From: Anastatus disparis
Taxonomy: Eukaryota > Arthropoda > Insecta > Hymenoptera > Eupelmidae
Reading direction: 5' to 3'
DNA length: 64,000 bases
Assembly: GCA_017163975.1 (NCBI GenBank)
Contig: JAFFSR010000249.1
Location: 1,242,501-1,306,500, forward strand
Position numbers and translations under genes: made by a program. Positions 11,775 through 22,739 of this stretch are shown here, piece after piece. Numbering within the stretch: the stretch's first letter is position 1; each line of letters begins with the position of its first letter. Below the pieces are notes generated by a model that searched no databases, had not been told where the DNA came from, and was given only the letters and a program-made list of their open reading frames with translations.

Positions 11775-12689
11775 TTAAATAAGATCAAAAGTATTATTTC
11801 GAGATTAATTAAAAGTATTATTTTCATTGTTAAAATATGTTAGAATAAATTGCTCCGTTTTTAATAAAATTTATTATAATTAAAAATTATTCGAGAGCCA
11901 ACATTGCATTTTTGGCAGGTAAGATGAAAATATTTAATCCTTTACTATGAATTTTATAAATTGAAATTATTTTTATAATATTTTTAAATATAATTAAAAG
12001 TATTATTTCTACATAAATTAGAAGTATTATTTTCATTGTTAAAATATGTTAAAATAAATTGCTTCGTTTTTAATAAAATTAATTATAATTGACAATAGAC
12101 TAAAAAATAAATAAGAGAAAATTTTTTTTCAATCAACTTATTATTTCTTAATGGAAAAAATAGTATTTATTATTTAATCTATTCTGAATATATATTCCAA
12201 CCATATAAATTTTTATTATCATAGACGATCTTAGGCTCCTATTCATATACCTAACTCAAGTAGCGGTTGTTACTTGAACCTAGTTCTGTCTTTGTCGCTC
12301 CATGATGAGAATAAATGATAGATGATAAAACCGTTACTTGAGATCTAATAGCTACACTGGAAAAAAAATTTCTCTGTAACGAAAAAAATTTTATTGTATC
12401 GAATAGATTCTTTCTGGTTATCGGTGAAATACTTTTTATATCAATATCATTTATTCCGTCAGTGAAAATAACATTTTTAAATATCAATGAAATATTGCTC
12501 AACATACATAAGATATTTCTTAAACTTGAAAATATCTCATACTGGAAGTTATTAATTTTATTTTAAATTAATATTTCGTAATAAAAATAAAATTTTTTTC
12601 CTCCAATAAAATATTTTTATGCATATAAAAAATATTTCGAATTAATTAATTTCTTCGTACCAAATATTGGCCAGGGGGAATTTTTAATT

Positions 12690-12836
12690 GGTTTCTCCTG
12701 GTCTCCTAGTTCTATTTCACGGAGAAAAATTCAGAAAAATTTTTCCAAAATTTTCCCAGAGATTAAACCCCGGTCTACTACAGCATGTGCCAAGGGTCTT
12801 AGTCCCTTCGCTACCACCGATTCCACTTATAGGTAG
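12690..12836 (-). repeat. tRNA-derived SINE-like fragment
   Basis: On the minus strand a segment GGTGGTAGCGAAGGGACTAA ... CCGGGGTTTAATCTCTGG has the layout of a pol III promoter: a box A-like block, then about 40 bases on a degenerate box B. It abuts the tail of the LINE remnant. Box B departs from GGTTCGANTCC, so the call is tentative. Confidence 0.4.
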
Positions 12837-12837
12837 A

Positions 12838-13589
12838 TAGATGTAGATAGATATTATTTTATTTTGTAAAAGAGTACAAAAACGTGTAATACAATTTGTA
12901 AATATAGAAACAATAAATATTGCACAAAAAGTATAAATATATATGTAAATGTTAATATTGCACAATTAATATCACAGTCAGTCAATAAATCTAATAATAC
13001 TGAATAAGTAAGTCACAAACTAAAATAAATTAAAGTGATATCACAAAGTAATCATAAAATACACGCAATATAAATAAAAATAATCATATAAATAAAAATC
13101 AGTCATACAATATCTATCAGTCACAATATTAAAATTTAAAAGAATTAAATTTAATACATAATAAAATCAAATAACAAGCGTACGCAATAGCATGAAACGC
13201 AGTCAAGAATAAAATCAAATAAAAACTCTCACTCACTAACCATTCAGCCAACACTCATACAACAAATACACTCACACCTTAAACCTATATAGAGGACGTT
13301 ACAAAAATAAATTAAATAAATTAACATAAATTAACATAAATTAATAGTAAAAGTATTAATCTAGGTCGAGCATGTACCCTCTCACCGCTGATTTGAACCT
13401 ACTGAAAGATGGAAGATGTTTAATCTCAGCAGGCAGGGAGTTCCAAAAATGCGCACCTTGAACTTGGAAGGAATTCCTGCCAACCTCAGTACGCATAAAG
13501 AGCACCGCTAGATCCCTGATTTCTCCCCTAGTAGCCACCCTGGGTACACATCTAGTAAAGAGACCCATTAGATGCTCCGGAGTATTCAT
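12838..13589 (-). mobile_element. 3' end of a non-LTR retrotransposon
   Basis: The minus-strand ORF 13356-13589 encodes 77 residues typical of the C-terminus downstream of LINE reverse transcriptases (GRNSFQVQGAHFWNSLPAEI, then PSFSRFKSAVRGYMLDLD). It is followed by ~500 bp of AT-rich 3' untranslated sequence and a tail of imperfect ATCT units at 12836-12860. The RT domain itself is not upstream, so this is a 5'-truncated copy. Confidence 0.75.
13356..13589 (-). pseudogene. LINE ORF2 C-terminal fragment
   Basis: 77 codons, open, ending at a TAG after LDLD. The WNSLPAEI and FKSAVRGYMLDL blocks are recurrent in Jockey/R1-group polyproteins of insects (family knowledge). It has no RT motifs and cannot work alone. 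Confidence 0.75.
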
Positions 13590-13684
13590 AGGTATGAACT
13601 TATTTTAAATAAATGTGAATCTGAAGAGTGTAAATATGTTTAAATATAAAGAACAATCCGAGAAAAATCACACCTACTAAAAAT

Positions 13685-13935
13685 ATTGTATGAACTCTCA
13701 TGTGAAATCTCATATGAAATCGTCTATGAAATCTCATATATATTCGTTGAATTTTGAAAATAAAATAAATATATGTGAGATCTCATGTCAGATCGCACAT
13801 ATATTTTTTTTATTTTAAAAATTTAACGAATATACATTGGATTTCATATGCGATCTCATAGGCGATTTCATGTGACATCTCATATGCAGTCTCGTGTGCG
13901 ATGTCATATGTGATCTCACATGGGATCTCTTATAT
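13685..13935. repeat. Degenerate AGATCT-type short repeats (left block)
   Basis: Words such as CTCATATGAAATC, ATGTGAGATCTCATG and TCGCACATATA recur every 10-22 bp in two clusters separated by AT-rich pieces. Diverged relative to the right block. Confidence 0.7.
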
Positions 13936-14039
13936 ATTTTATTCAATTTAAAAAATTTGAAAAAGATATTTATTACTTTTTTATTTTTTTCGGCTTGTTC
14001 TTTAAATTTTGACAAATTTTGACATTAGCTATATTAATA

Positions 14040-14325
14040 CCATTATTTTAGTTAAAATAAAAAATCCTTTGGAGCTGTTAATTTTTTATAAACTCAGATC
14101 GCAAATTAGACATCAAAGTTGACAAAACTAACCTCAAAATACTATAAATTGAAAACTTGTATATAACTTTTCAAATATAAGATTTCGGTAGATTTCTTTA
14201 GTTGTCCGCACTCAAGTTGAATCCTACTACTTTTTTTCTTGAAGTGAAAAACCCCGATTAAATTCTCCATTTACTCATGAAGTTGGATAACAAATATTAT
14301 CACAAGGGGGAGCTTCATTATGCCC
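14040..14325. repeat. Diverged copy of the 403 bp TTAA element
   Basis: Shares with 10106-10508 and 24528-25315 the stretches TAGATTTCTTTAGTTGTCCG, AACTCATGAAGTTGGA-like and GGGGAGCTTCATTATGCCCT, in the same order, at clearly lower identity. No TTAA flank is evident. Confidence 0.6.
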
Positions 14326-14329
14326 TCAA

Positions 14330-16135
14330 TGTATTTAATTACATTAATATTATAAATATGTATTCAAATACAGAACATCATCATATTCGATAAATTTAGT
14401 GGAGCCACAAGACCCAATGCATCTTGCCCGGGGTTAGTATTCCTTATTTTAGCCACTTCATTTAATTTGAATTGTATTTCATGGCGTCACTTTCCACTTC
14501 GGATCAGCTTTCGACTAACTTTACCGATCGAAAATAGCTAAAAAAGATATTTTGTTTTTATTTATTTTTTTGGCTTATTCTTTGAGTTTGGAGAAATTTA
14601 CGCACTTTCGCTTCTCATTTGTTAAAATAAATAGATATTTACAAGTGAGAAAATTTTGATATGTATTTTTATCAAAAATAAACGAAATCACTTATTTATC
14701 TACTTTTGATGGGTAAAAAAGGTCTATACCTCATCTTCAAGAGTAAGCTGGAGCAAATGTGGTTACCGACCGAGAGGTAAAAATATTATTTAATCATAAA
14801 TTAAATAATTATACTGTTTTCAAAAGGAATTGTTATCGAGCGCAATTTTTTATTCATACATGATTGTATAATAGATGTTTTTTTCATAATATTCATCATA
14901 TTTTAAACAAAAAGTAAGTAACTGTACTTATAGTTTAATAAACAATTGTAGTATAGAATTTTTTAATTTTTAAATTTTCCTTTAATTATTTTGGTGAGTG
15001 CAATAGAGAAATAAATTTCGTGAATGTATTTGAAATTTTAATGCATTCCATTACGTTTAGTAGGAGAAAATTAAACAACGGATGTTCAATTCTCGGTCAG
15101 TATCGAATCTGCTTCGACCTGCTCTTGACGAATAGCATAATAATAAGATCAATTTATCATCTTACTTCTAATGTTTGGACTTCAATTGCATGCAAATATA
15201 ATTCTTACTATGGAAACTATGTGAATAGTCTGTATGAATATGATTATATATCATGGTTTATAATTATATTCGAGCACGATTTTGAAATTTTTCAGATTAC
15301 GGTAGATTCACGACTGAATTATGAAAAGAAGCAATGAGATTGCGATAATACTTTAAAATAAAAGTAAAATCAATCATTTTTGAGTCAGAAGAACCTAGAT
15401 TGTTTAAATCTGTAAGACGCTATTGTAAATGATATGTAAAAATAATTTATCAGTATGATAAAAAAAAGATAATAAGTACTAAGTCACTGTCAGTTCATTG
15501 AAGGTAGTTTTTCATAATGTTCTAAGACATAAATGAAGCTGCAACTGTTTTTACGGCGACATGCAAATTGTGTAACAATTGGTAAGACGTGTTATGCCGT
15601 AAATCTGAACCAGATGCAGCGTGCGTCATAGAACGACACTACCTATTGATTAAAAAAACTGTCATTAATCAGTGAACTGACCCCGAGCCTCGTATACATG
15701 ATTTCTTCTGTGATATGAAATAAGTAACTCAATTTGTGAATACACAAATTATGTACAAACCTTTGTATACGAGCGGCGTTGCTCCAGACCTCACTGAAAA
15801 GTGATGGCCTTCTCGAGTGTAAAAGGCGATATGCATAATTGTAGTGACTAGTATCTTAAATATTACTTGTAAATAACGTCTAAATCTTCGTAAAAAATTT
15901 TTTTCTATTATTATTCAATCGCCAAGTATAATTACGCTCGAATATACTTTAAAACCATAATCTATAATAGCATGCTTTAGATAACGATTGTTTTGTAGAT
16001 GTAGTGTAGAATCATTTAATCGTAATTTTATTAATATATATATAATATATAAATAAATTGAATTATAGACCAAAATTTAGATTTTATATTTGTTGACATT
16101 AATTACAACTATAAGTGTAGAAAAAAATCAAATTT
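14330..16135. other. Interior of the AGATCT-bounded element, no gene recognised
   Basis: AT-rich. The 105-codon ORF at 15020-15337 has no recognisable domain and begins in a low-complexity context; I treat it as chance. A GC-richer piece at 15660-15840 (CCCCGAGCCTCGTATAC) could be an old SINE but has no clear A and B boxes. Confidence 0.45.
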
Positions 16136-16139
16136 TTTT

Positions 16140-16465
16140 GCACATGAGATCTCACGTGAGATCTCACATGAGATCTCATGTCCAAAAAAATTTTATTTTA
16201 GTTCACACGAGATCTCATATGAGATCTCATGTGAGATCTTATGTGAGATCGGGTATCGGGAAAAATTATACTTTTCGCACATGAGATCTCACATGAGATC
16301 TCAGGTGGGATCGGACATCAGGAAAAATAAAATTTTGCGGCACATGAGACCTCACGTGAGATCTCATATGAGATCTCGTTTCATTCTCAATCGTGAGATC
16401 TCATGTTAGATCTCGTGTGCGATCTCACATGAGATCTCACGTGAGATCTCATGTCATTTTTTTCA
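16140..16465. repeat. AGATCT palindromic repeat block (right)
   Basis: At least twenty copies of GAGATCTCAYRTGAGATCTC-like words, each close to self-complementary, interspersed with AAAAATTTTATTTTAG-type spacers. Such a block can fold on itself at any register. Confidence 0.85.
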
Positions 16466-16471
16466 GTAGGG

Positions 16472-17588
16472 TCGTTACATAAATCATTACTTATATATAT
16501 ACAGATATAAATTGTTTGTTTTTTTTTTACATTCCTTTACCTTACACTATTTAGTAATAATATAGAAAATTTATAAGTTTTATAAATCATGATATTAATA
16601 TTATATTCAAATTTCTTAGTTATCAATCATTTCAAATTTGATGAATCATAAAATCCTACACTGCCAAAACTTCGAGACATGAGTGGTAAGAAGTAAATTG
16701 AAAGGTTTTATTCACATTAGTTCTCAATTCATTAGTGTTCATTTCTTAATTGTATCGCATATTATTTGTTCATTGGGAATGACCAAATAATATATTTTAG
16801 TATTTAAAAAATTCACCTTTCCAAAATTTGAAATTCAAATTCAAAATTCAAAATTCAAAATTCATAGTAAATATATTTATTTAAAGTTTCAGCATTTTTT
16901 TAAAACTTTAAATCGTCATAACTTTTATTCTAATTGATCAAAATATTCGATCCGGGGTTTATTTTAAAGATTATTGTTGATATTTTTGATATATTAATAA
17001 ATAAAAGCATAAAAATAGTTGTAAGAACACGTAAAGTTGGAAAAATAGTACGATGCGCCATGGTATCAATGTTTTAAAATCGAAAATATAAAAAAAAACG
17101 TTTAAAAATCTGTTTAAAAAAAATAAGGCAAAATCGCATATTCTCACCTACCCTAAAAGTTAGTATTTTTTATGCATAAAATCATATAAGAATTTCAAAA
17201 AAAAAAAAATATAGTTTTTGAGAAAATCGTGTTTGAAAAAAATCGCTTTTTTCGGTTTTTCGTAAATAACTCAGCGAGATCAAATTTTATTACAAAAATC
17301 GAGATCGCATTTAAAACTAGACCAAATTTCGCACACTTTCGTTAAAAGAACGTCCAAAAAGGTTAAAAGTTGACGGAGCTATAGTCATTTAAATGTAGAG
17401 GTTCATTTTCAATTTTTGAATTTTCGTTTTTACATCCAACACTAAAATTGCTGTAGTAAAAAAAAAAAATTTTTTGAGCGTTCTATGAGGTAAATTTTAT
17501 CTTCATATACATAATAGAAGGTATTTTTATTACTTAGAAGAAAAAAAAAATTCGATCAGTGACGGCCTGCATTAATCTGAATGGAATC
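16472..17588. other. AT-rich non-coding segment next to the truncated gypsy end
   Basis: No ORF of substance. From about 17020 to 17560 the text has the form AAAATCGAGATCGCATTT...AAAAACGAAAATTCAAAAATTG, seen in many invertebrate dispersed repeats, so an unnamed repeat is likely. It replaces the expected 3' LTR of the gypsy element that follows. Confidence 0.45.
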
Positions 17589-18300
17589 AGCCAGCTGGTA
17601 ATTTTTCTGATTGTTTCAAAGGTTTGCTAGATGGTAATCTAGCTGGGTAGGCGAAAACTAATTCTTGTGGTGTGAATTAATGACTTGAATGAACACTTGT
17701 ATTATAGTTAAATTGTGCAAGTTCAAGCCAATTATCCCATTCAATTTTCTTATCTGCAAAATTTTTCAAATATTCGCATAAGGGATGATGAGCCCTTTCT
17801 AACGCGCCGTTAGATTGTGGGTGAAATGCGGCTGTCTCAATTTTTTTAAACTTAAATCTTTTTGAAATCGCTTTTATTAATTTACCTGTAAAATTTACAC
17901 CCTTGTCGGTAAGAACTATTTTCGGTGAACCGATAATGCAAATGAATTTTTTTATAAATGCTTCAGCTATAGACTCTGCTGTTTGATCTTTAAGTGCAAC
18001 AGCTATTACAAATTTCGATAAATGATCTTGCATTGTTAATATATATTCATTATTATTTTTAGTTATATTTAAAGGTCCTCCTATATCTAAAGAAATCTTA
18101 TCGAATGTTTTTTCTGGGGTATCTGTTATGATCATTGGTTGTTTAGTTTTAATTCTTTTTAATTTTTTTTTTTTTGACATGTTTCGCAATTTTCTATTCG
18201 GTTTTGTATATCAGTTTTTAAATTTTCCCAAAAGTAATTATTTTTAATTCTATTATAAGTTCTATTAACTCCTGAATGACCGCCTATACTTGAAGAATAA
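17589..18300 (-). pseudogene. Ty3/gypsy integrase, frameshifted and C-terminally truncated
   Basis: Read from 18300 downward, an HHCC zinc domain is present (HSGVNRTYNRIK, then CETCQKKK), then the core: Asp in ISLDIGGPL, Asp in VLTDKGVNF and Glu in NGALERAHH, 170 codons in the open part (18189-17677). The zinc module and the core are in different frames, joined across an A run at about 18162-18171, a single-step frameshift. After the core, FNYNTSVHSSH leads into the start of the C-terminal domain, which ends within ~30 codons at the foreign AT-rich segment near 17589. The enzyme would insert element cDNA, but this copy cannot encode a complete protein. Confidence 0.85.
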
Positions 18301-18942
18301 TATAAATAAAAAATTTTTCACTGTTTTCAATTTTTACATATTTTGTATTGTTTAAACAAATAATAATTTCAATATCTGTATCTTTAATAATATCGTATGA
18401 AATTTCTTCAATTTCGTTCCAAGTTATGTTTAAAATTATAATATTCTTTGAAATGCTGAACATATTACATTTATTTTTAATTAACAGATTTTTTAACGTA
18501 TTAAGATTATTTATTAATTTTTCTTTTACTAAAATAAATAATTCTTTAATATTTAAGCACATATCTGTTAATTCGTCTAATGGCCTTTTTTCTGTTGTAA
18601 TTAAATGAACAATATTTTTTTTTATGTTCTATAGAATTTTTCGAAGATATTATTGTATTCAATTTGTTTGTACATGTATCTTGTTGTATAATATTTTCGT
18701 CAGTCTTGACGTCTTGATTCGTTATTGTTTTAATTATTTTTTTGGGGCGACCTCGTTTCTTATTTATACGTGTACGTTTTTCATTTAATTTCTGTATTTT
18801 CATTTCATTTGTCGGTAAAGGTGTTGCTTTATTATTACTTTCGTTTGCTTTAGCTTTTTGTGCTCTAGTTACGACGTTTATTTCTACTGTATCTATAAGA
18901 TTTCTTGATAAAGCATCACTATTTACATTCATTTTGCCTTTT
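18284..18942 (-). pseudogene. gypsy pol linker between RNase H and integrase
   Basis: Minus-strand sequence starting just inside the repeat boundary with KGKMNVNSDALSRN, the conserved end of the RNase H/connection region of gypsy pol, followed by a basic stretch (NKKRGRPKKIIKT) and a low-complexity linker continuing in a second frame to 18284. A frameshift lies near 18546-18562. It should join directly to the RNase H at 20399 but is separated from it by the 1.4 kb insertion. Confidence 0.7.
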
Positions 18943-19065
18943 TGCTTTCTCATAGAGAGAGCATTGTATCGATAAAAAATTTTTTTTTCCTATCTTTTCA
19001 TTAATTTGTACATATTTAGACTCATAAAGTCGAAAAAAGTGGTTTCCAGAAAATGTCTGTATGTA

Positions 19066-19139
<74 letters not shown>

Positions 19140-20375
19140 AATACAGTACGCCAACAATATCTCGAGAACTACTCGATGGATTTGCTTCAAATTTTGCATG
19201 CAATTTATTTTTTTGTCTAACTGGGGGGAAGCTATTGAAAATTGATCTTCTTAGTTCAGTTTTTTTTTAGAGCTATTTTAATAATTTTAAAAAAATTTTG
19301 ATTTTTCATTTTTTTGGTATTTTACGTAAACTACTCAAAGAATTTTCTTGAAAATTTGTATGGACATTATTTGCGACTGCCAAAAGAAGAAAAACTTCTA
19401 TTAACTGATTTTCTTAGAGCACTTTTAATTTTAGAGCAATTTAAAGATTTGAAAAAAAAAATTTTTTTCTTCATTTTTCTTTTATTTTATGAAAACCATT
19501 CGATAGATTTACTCCAAAATTTGTATGCAAGTTATTCTCTATTGTCTGAAGAAAATTAGCTTTGGAAAACTCATTTTTCCAGTGCAGTTTTGATTTTAGA
19601 GCATTTAGAATATTTTTGAAAAAATGTTTATTTTTCCTTTTTTTTATATTATACAAAAACCATTCGTTAGATTTGCTCTAAAATCATCATGCAAATTATT
19701 CGTTATCGCCTTAATAAAACAAGCTTTGGAAAACTTATTTTCTTTGCGCAGTTTTAATTTAAGAGCATTTTGAAAATTTTGAATTTTTCATTTTTTTTGG
19801 ATCTTACGTAAACAACTCTAAAAATTTGCTTTAAAATGTGTATAGAAATTATTTTATACTGTTAAAATAATAAAAACATTTGAAAACTGATTCTTTTGGC
19901 ATACTATTAAATTTATTATTTTTCTATTTCGCGGACTTATTTTCATAGCGTAGTTTTAATTTAAGAGAATTTTGAAAATTTTGAAAAATTTTCATTTTTC
20001 ATTTTTTTTTATATTACACTGAAACCATTCGATAGATTTGCTCTAAAATTATTATGCAAATTATTCGTTTGCTTAAAAATTGCTCAAAACGCCAAGAGAT
20101 TCACAGTACAGTTGGCTGAATAAATAACTTCAAAAATAAAACATTAGAGATCACCACGTGCAGATGTAAAAGAATTTTGAAAATTTTTATACAAATTTTT
20201 ATTTTTCATTTATCTTCTTTCTTAGCGTGGTTACGATTAGAAATTTCGTTGTAATCGTTATTTTAAAGTACAAATTTATGAATAAATATTAATGTTAGAC
20301 AATTTTTTATATTAAAATCACATTTAAATAAATATAAAAAAATTAATGAAACTCAAAGAGCTCTATGAGAAAGCA
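18943..20375. mobile_element. 1.4 kb dispersed repeat inserted in gypsy pol (copy 1)
   Basis: Starts TGCTTTCTCATAGAG at 18943 and ends with its exact mirror CTCTATGAGAAAGCA at 20375, a 15 bp inverted terminal repeat. Contents: a (TG)n run, then four or five imperfect units of 170-200 bp built on GCTCTAAAATTAAAACTGCG, GAAAATAAGTTTTCC and ATCTATCGAATGG-type words (here on the opposite strand). A second copy in the opposite orientation is at about 40190-41537. About 20 bp (20376-20398) beyond the inverted repeat are also foreign to the pol frame, so the exact right boundary is uncertain. No ORF. Confidence 0.75.
19069..19136. repeat. (GT)n microsatellite
   Basis: About 34 GT units within the 1.4 kb repeat. 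The matching position in the second copy has CA/CGCA units (41367-41420), so the tract belongs to the element. It generates the spurious His-Thr and Val-Cys ORFs here. Confidence 0.95.
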
Positions 20376-20398
20376 TTCCGCCAAAGCACTTGGCAGCG

Positions 20399-21865
20399 TT
20401 TTTTATATATTATGTTAAAATCATATTCTGCTAATTTAAGTCGCCATCTTTGAACTCTATCATTTTTATCTGATGATCTTAATGAAAGTAATGGCTTATG
20501 GTCCGTTACTATAGTAAATTTATTTCCATAAATATAATTTTTGAATGTTTCTATGCCAAATAATATACCTAGTGCTTCTTTTTCATATGTGTGATATTTT
20601 AATTCTGGTTTTCTCAAAACCCTTGATGCATATGCTATCGGCTTATCTTCTTCAATAACTCCCTGTGATGATATAGCCCCTAATGCATATCCTGATGCAT
20701 CCGTTGTTATTATAAAAGGTTTATCTAGTTGAGGAAATTGTAATAATGGGGCAGAGCATAACGTTTCTTTAAGTTTATCGAAAGCTTCTTGCTTTCCAGG
20801 ATCCTAAATGAATTTTACTCTTTTTTGTAATAACTGTGTTAATGGTTTTGTTATTTTTGCAAAATCATTAATGAATCTCCTATAATATCCTGCCAATCCT
20901 AAAAATTCTCTTATATTCTTAACTGTTTTTGGAATTGGAAATAATTTTACCGCTTCAACTTTTTTAGGATCGGCTTTTATACCATTTTCACTGATTGTAT
21001 GTCCTAAAAATGTAACTTCTACTTTCAATAATTCACACTTTTTAGGTTCCGACTTTAGTCCTGCTTCTCTTAATTTTGAGGCTACTAAATTAAATTTGAT
21101 GTTATGTTCTTTTTTTGTTTTAGCAGCTATTATTATGTCATCAATGTATACATGACATATTCTCTTACTTATAAGTTCCCCAACAGCATTATTGGCGACT
21201 CTCATAAATGTTCGTGGAGAATTAGTTAAACCAAACGGTAAAACTTTAAATTTAAATCTTCCTAAGGGATGTACGCTAAAAGCTGTTTTATGAATATCAG
21301 ATTCTCTCATTGGTACCCAATGAAAGGCCGAAACCATATCTACAGTTGTAAAATATTTATTTCCACCTAAATCATCGAAGATTTCTGTTATAGATGGTAT
21401 CAAGTATGGATCAGGTAAGGTATTATCATTTAATTTTCTATAATCTATGACTAAACGCCATCTTGGTTTTCCATCATTACCAGGTTTCTTTTTTACTACA
21501 AATGCTGGTGCATTATGAGCACTTTTAGAAGGTATTATTAAATCATTGTCGATTATTTTCTGTGCTTCTTCTATAGCGATTTCTTTTGATTTGTATGGTA
21601 ATATGAATTGTTTAATGTATATTGGTCTATTATCTGTTAAATTTATTTCATGATATTCTAAATTACATTTTCCCATTTTTTCTCTTTCAAGCCAAAATAT
21701 ATCTTCATTTTGTATAATTAGATCCTTTATACTTTGTTTATTTTCTTCGTTTAGATGATTTAAAATTATTTTATTTAATAATTTTTCTTTACGATCGATA
21801 TTTTCTTCATACATATGATTTATGTTTTCATGTGTTATAGTTTCTTCAGGTTCTTCTTCCTGCAT
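20399..21865 (-). pseudogene. Ty3/gypsy reverse transcriptase and RNase H
   Basis: RT (21865-20804, 353 codons) shows the gypsy landmarks: WRLVIDYRKLN, YFTTVDMVSAFHWVPM, LPFGLTNSPRTF, the catalytic VYIDDIII (YIDD) and FLGHTISENGIKADP. A TAG at 20804-20806 ends this open frame; RNase H continues in frame with TTDASGYALGA, an EKEALGILFGIETF helix and VTDHKPLLSL (catalytic Asp, Glu and Asp), then VQRWRLKLAEYDFNIIYKK at 20399. The catalytic residues are kept, so RT was inactivated late, by the single stop codon and the 1.4 kb insertion. Confidence 0.9.
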
Positions 21866-22221
21866 ATTTAATGTTGCAATATCTTCTTCAATAAAATAAG
21901 TAAGAAATTATTTATCTTTATTTTCAATATTAAAATTTATATTATCTTGTAATTTTAAAAGGAATTTATAATAATCTATATCTTGTTAATCTTTAAATTG
22001 ATTTTTTCTAAAATACAATTGATATCTTTCATGAGATTTTCAATGTTTTCATTTTTATCTTGTAAAAATTGCGTAATCGAAGACATGTGTTTAGTATCTT
22101 GCATAAGCGTAATACAATTCAATAATTGAAATGTGTTAGTAACTGCTGCGTCATTTCTTTCGTTGTTTTGTATACATAAATTTAAACTTGAATTTTGCTC
22201 ATCTTTATAGTCTTTTTAAAT
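21866..22221 (-). other. pol linker with interrupted frames
   Basis: Between the RT start and the protease: AT-rich minus-strand sequence with short coding-like stretches (FLLKLQDNINFNIENKDK-like) broken by stops. Expected protease-RT linker of the same element. Confidence 0.4.
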
Positions 22222-22731
22222 CTAATATTTTTTTCCATTTATTTCTAAATATCCTTTATCTAGTCTTAATTTATTTTTTTTTAAGACATTTATACCTAAA
22301 CTTCCGTCATAGGGTATCGAAAAATTTTTTGACGCTACATGAAAGTTTGTTTGTGATTTGTTTATAGGAAAATTAACTATACCACATGTTTTTATAGATG
22401 TATTAGAAATTCCTGATAAATATATTTTAATATTATCATTAATAGAATTAGGTGGTACTAATTTTTCTTTTATTATATTAAGTTGAGCACCTGTATCTAT
22501 TAATAATTTACATATTTCGTCTGTAAATGGATTTTTTATTTCAATAAATTGTAGTGTATCCCCTAGTTTAAATACGTAAATTGGTATATTTTTATCTACA
22601 TCATTTTCAGAATTACTTATTTCAGTTTCTTTATTTATATTGTTCATATTTTTGGATTTGTTTTCATGTATTATTACTAATTTTGAGTCATTTTTCACCT
22701 GCAGTTTGAATTCTATCGTATCGTATAGCAT
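22222..22731 (-). CDS. Retropepsin-like aspartic protease of the gypsy element
   Basis: 169 codons. The active-site signature is CKLLIDTGAQLNIIKE (Asp-Thr-Gly at about residues 79-81), followed by the usual Gly-Ile flap-like stretch and GSLGINVL toward the C-terminus. The N-terminal third is Asn/Lys-rich. It would cut the Gag-Pol polyprotein. It lies between gag and RT as in Ty3/gypsy elements and is open for its whole length, but the neighbouring reading frames are damaged. Confidence 0.8.
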   Translation of the reverse strand: MLYDTIEFKLQVKNDSKLVIIHENKSKNMNNINKETEISNSENDVDKNIPIYVFKLGDTLQFIEIKNPFTDEICKLLIDTGAQLNIIKEKLVPPNSINDNIKIYLSGISNTSIKTCGIVNFPINKSQTNFHVASKNFSIPYDGSLGINVLKKNKLRLDKGYLEINGKKY

Positions 22732-22739
22732 TTCTTTCT

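Larger units (their letters stand above)
8115..12664. mobile_element. Inverted-arm (foldback) element carrying nested insertions
   Basis: The sequence from 8115 (TTTGGTCCGCAGAAAATAAT) inward is mirrored from 12664 (ending CGTACCAAA) inward. For example the stretch around 8530-8640 (CTATGAATAGGAGCCTAAG) reappears reverse-complemented at 12170-12250. The two arms share about 1 kb each and carry matching copies of an exon-like sequence. The element has been enlarged by insertion of 9123-10827 (itself carrying 10106-10508) and of 11375-11774. The arms differ by many substitutions, so the structure is old. Confidence 0.75.
13673..16471. mobile_element. Element bounded by AGATCT-palindrome repeats
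   Basis: The right end reads (mirrored) CCCTACTGAAAAAAATGACA then ATGAGATCTCACGTGAGATC; the left end starts CCTACTAAAAATATTGTATG followed by degenerate copies of the same repeats. About 260 bp at the left and 330 bp at the right are blocks of TGAGATCTCACATGAGATCT-like units. The 2.2 kb between them has no convincing ORF and includes a diverged copy of the 403 bp TTAA family at about 14040-14325. The CCCTACTGA end resembles Tc1/mariner-type MITE ends. Confidence 0.6.

Noticed and set aside
15020..15337. 105-codon ORF
   Set aside because: No domain, AT-rich composition, and inside a non-coding transposon interior.
18919..19270. Overlapping ORFs with poly-His/Thr or poly-Val/Cys
   Set aside because: Translation products of the (GT)n microsatellite.
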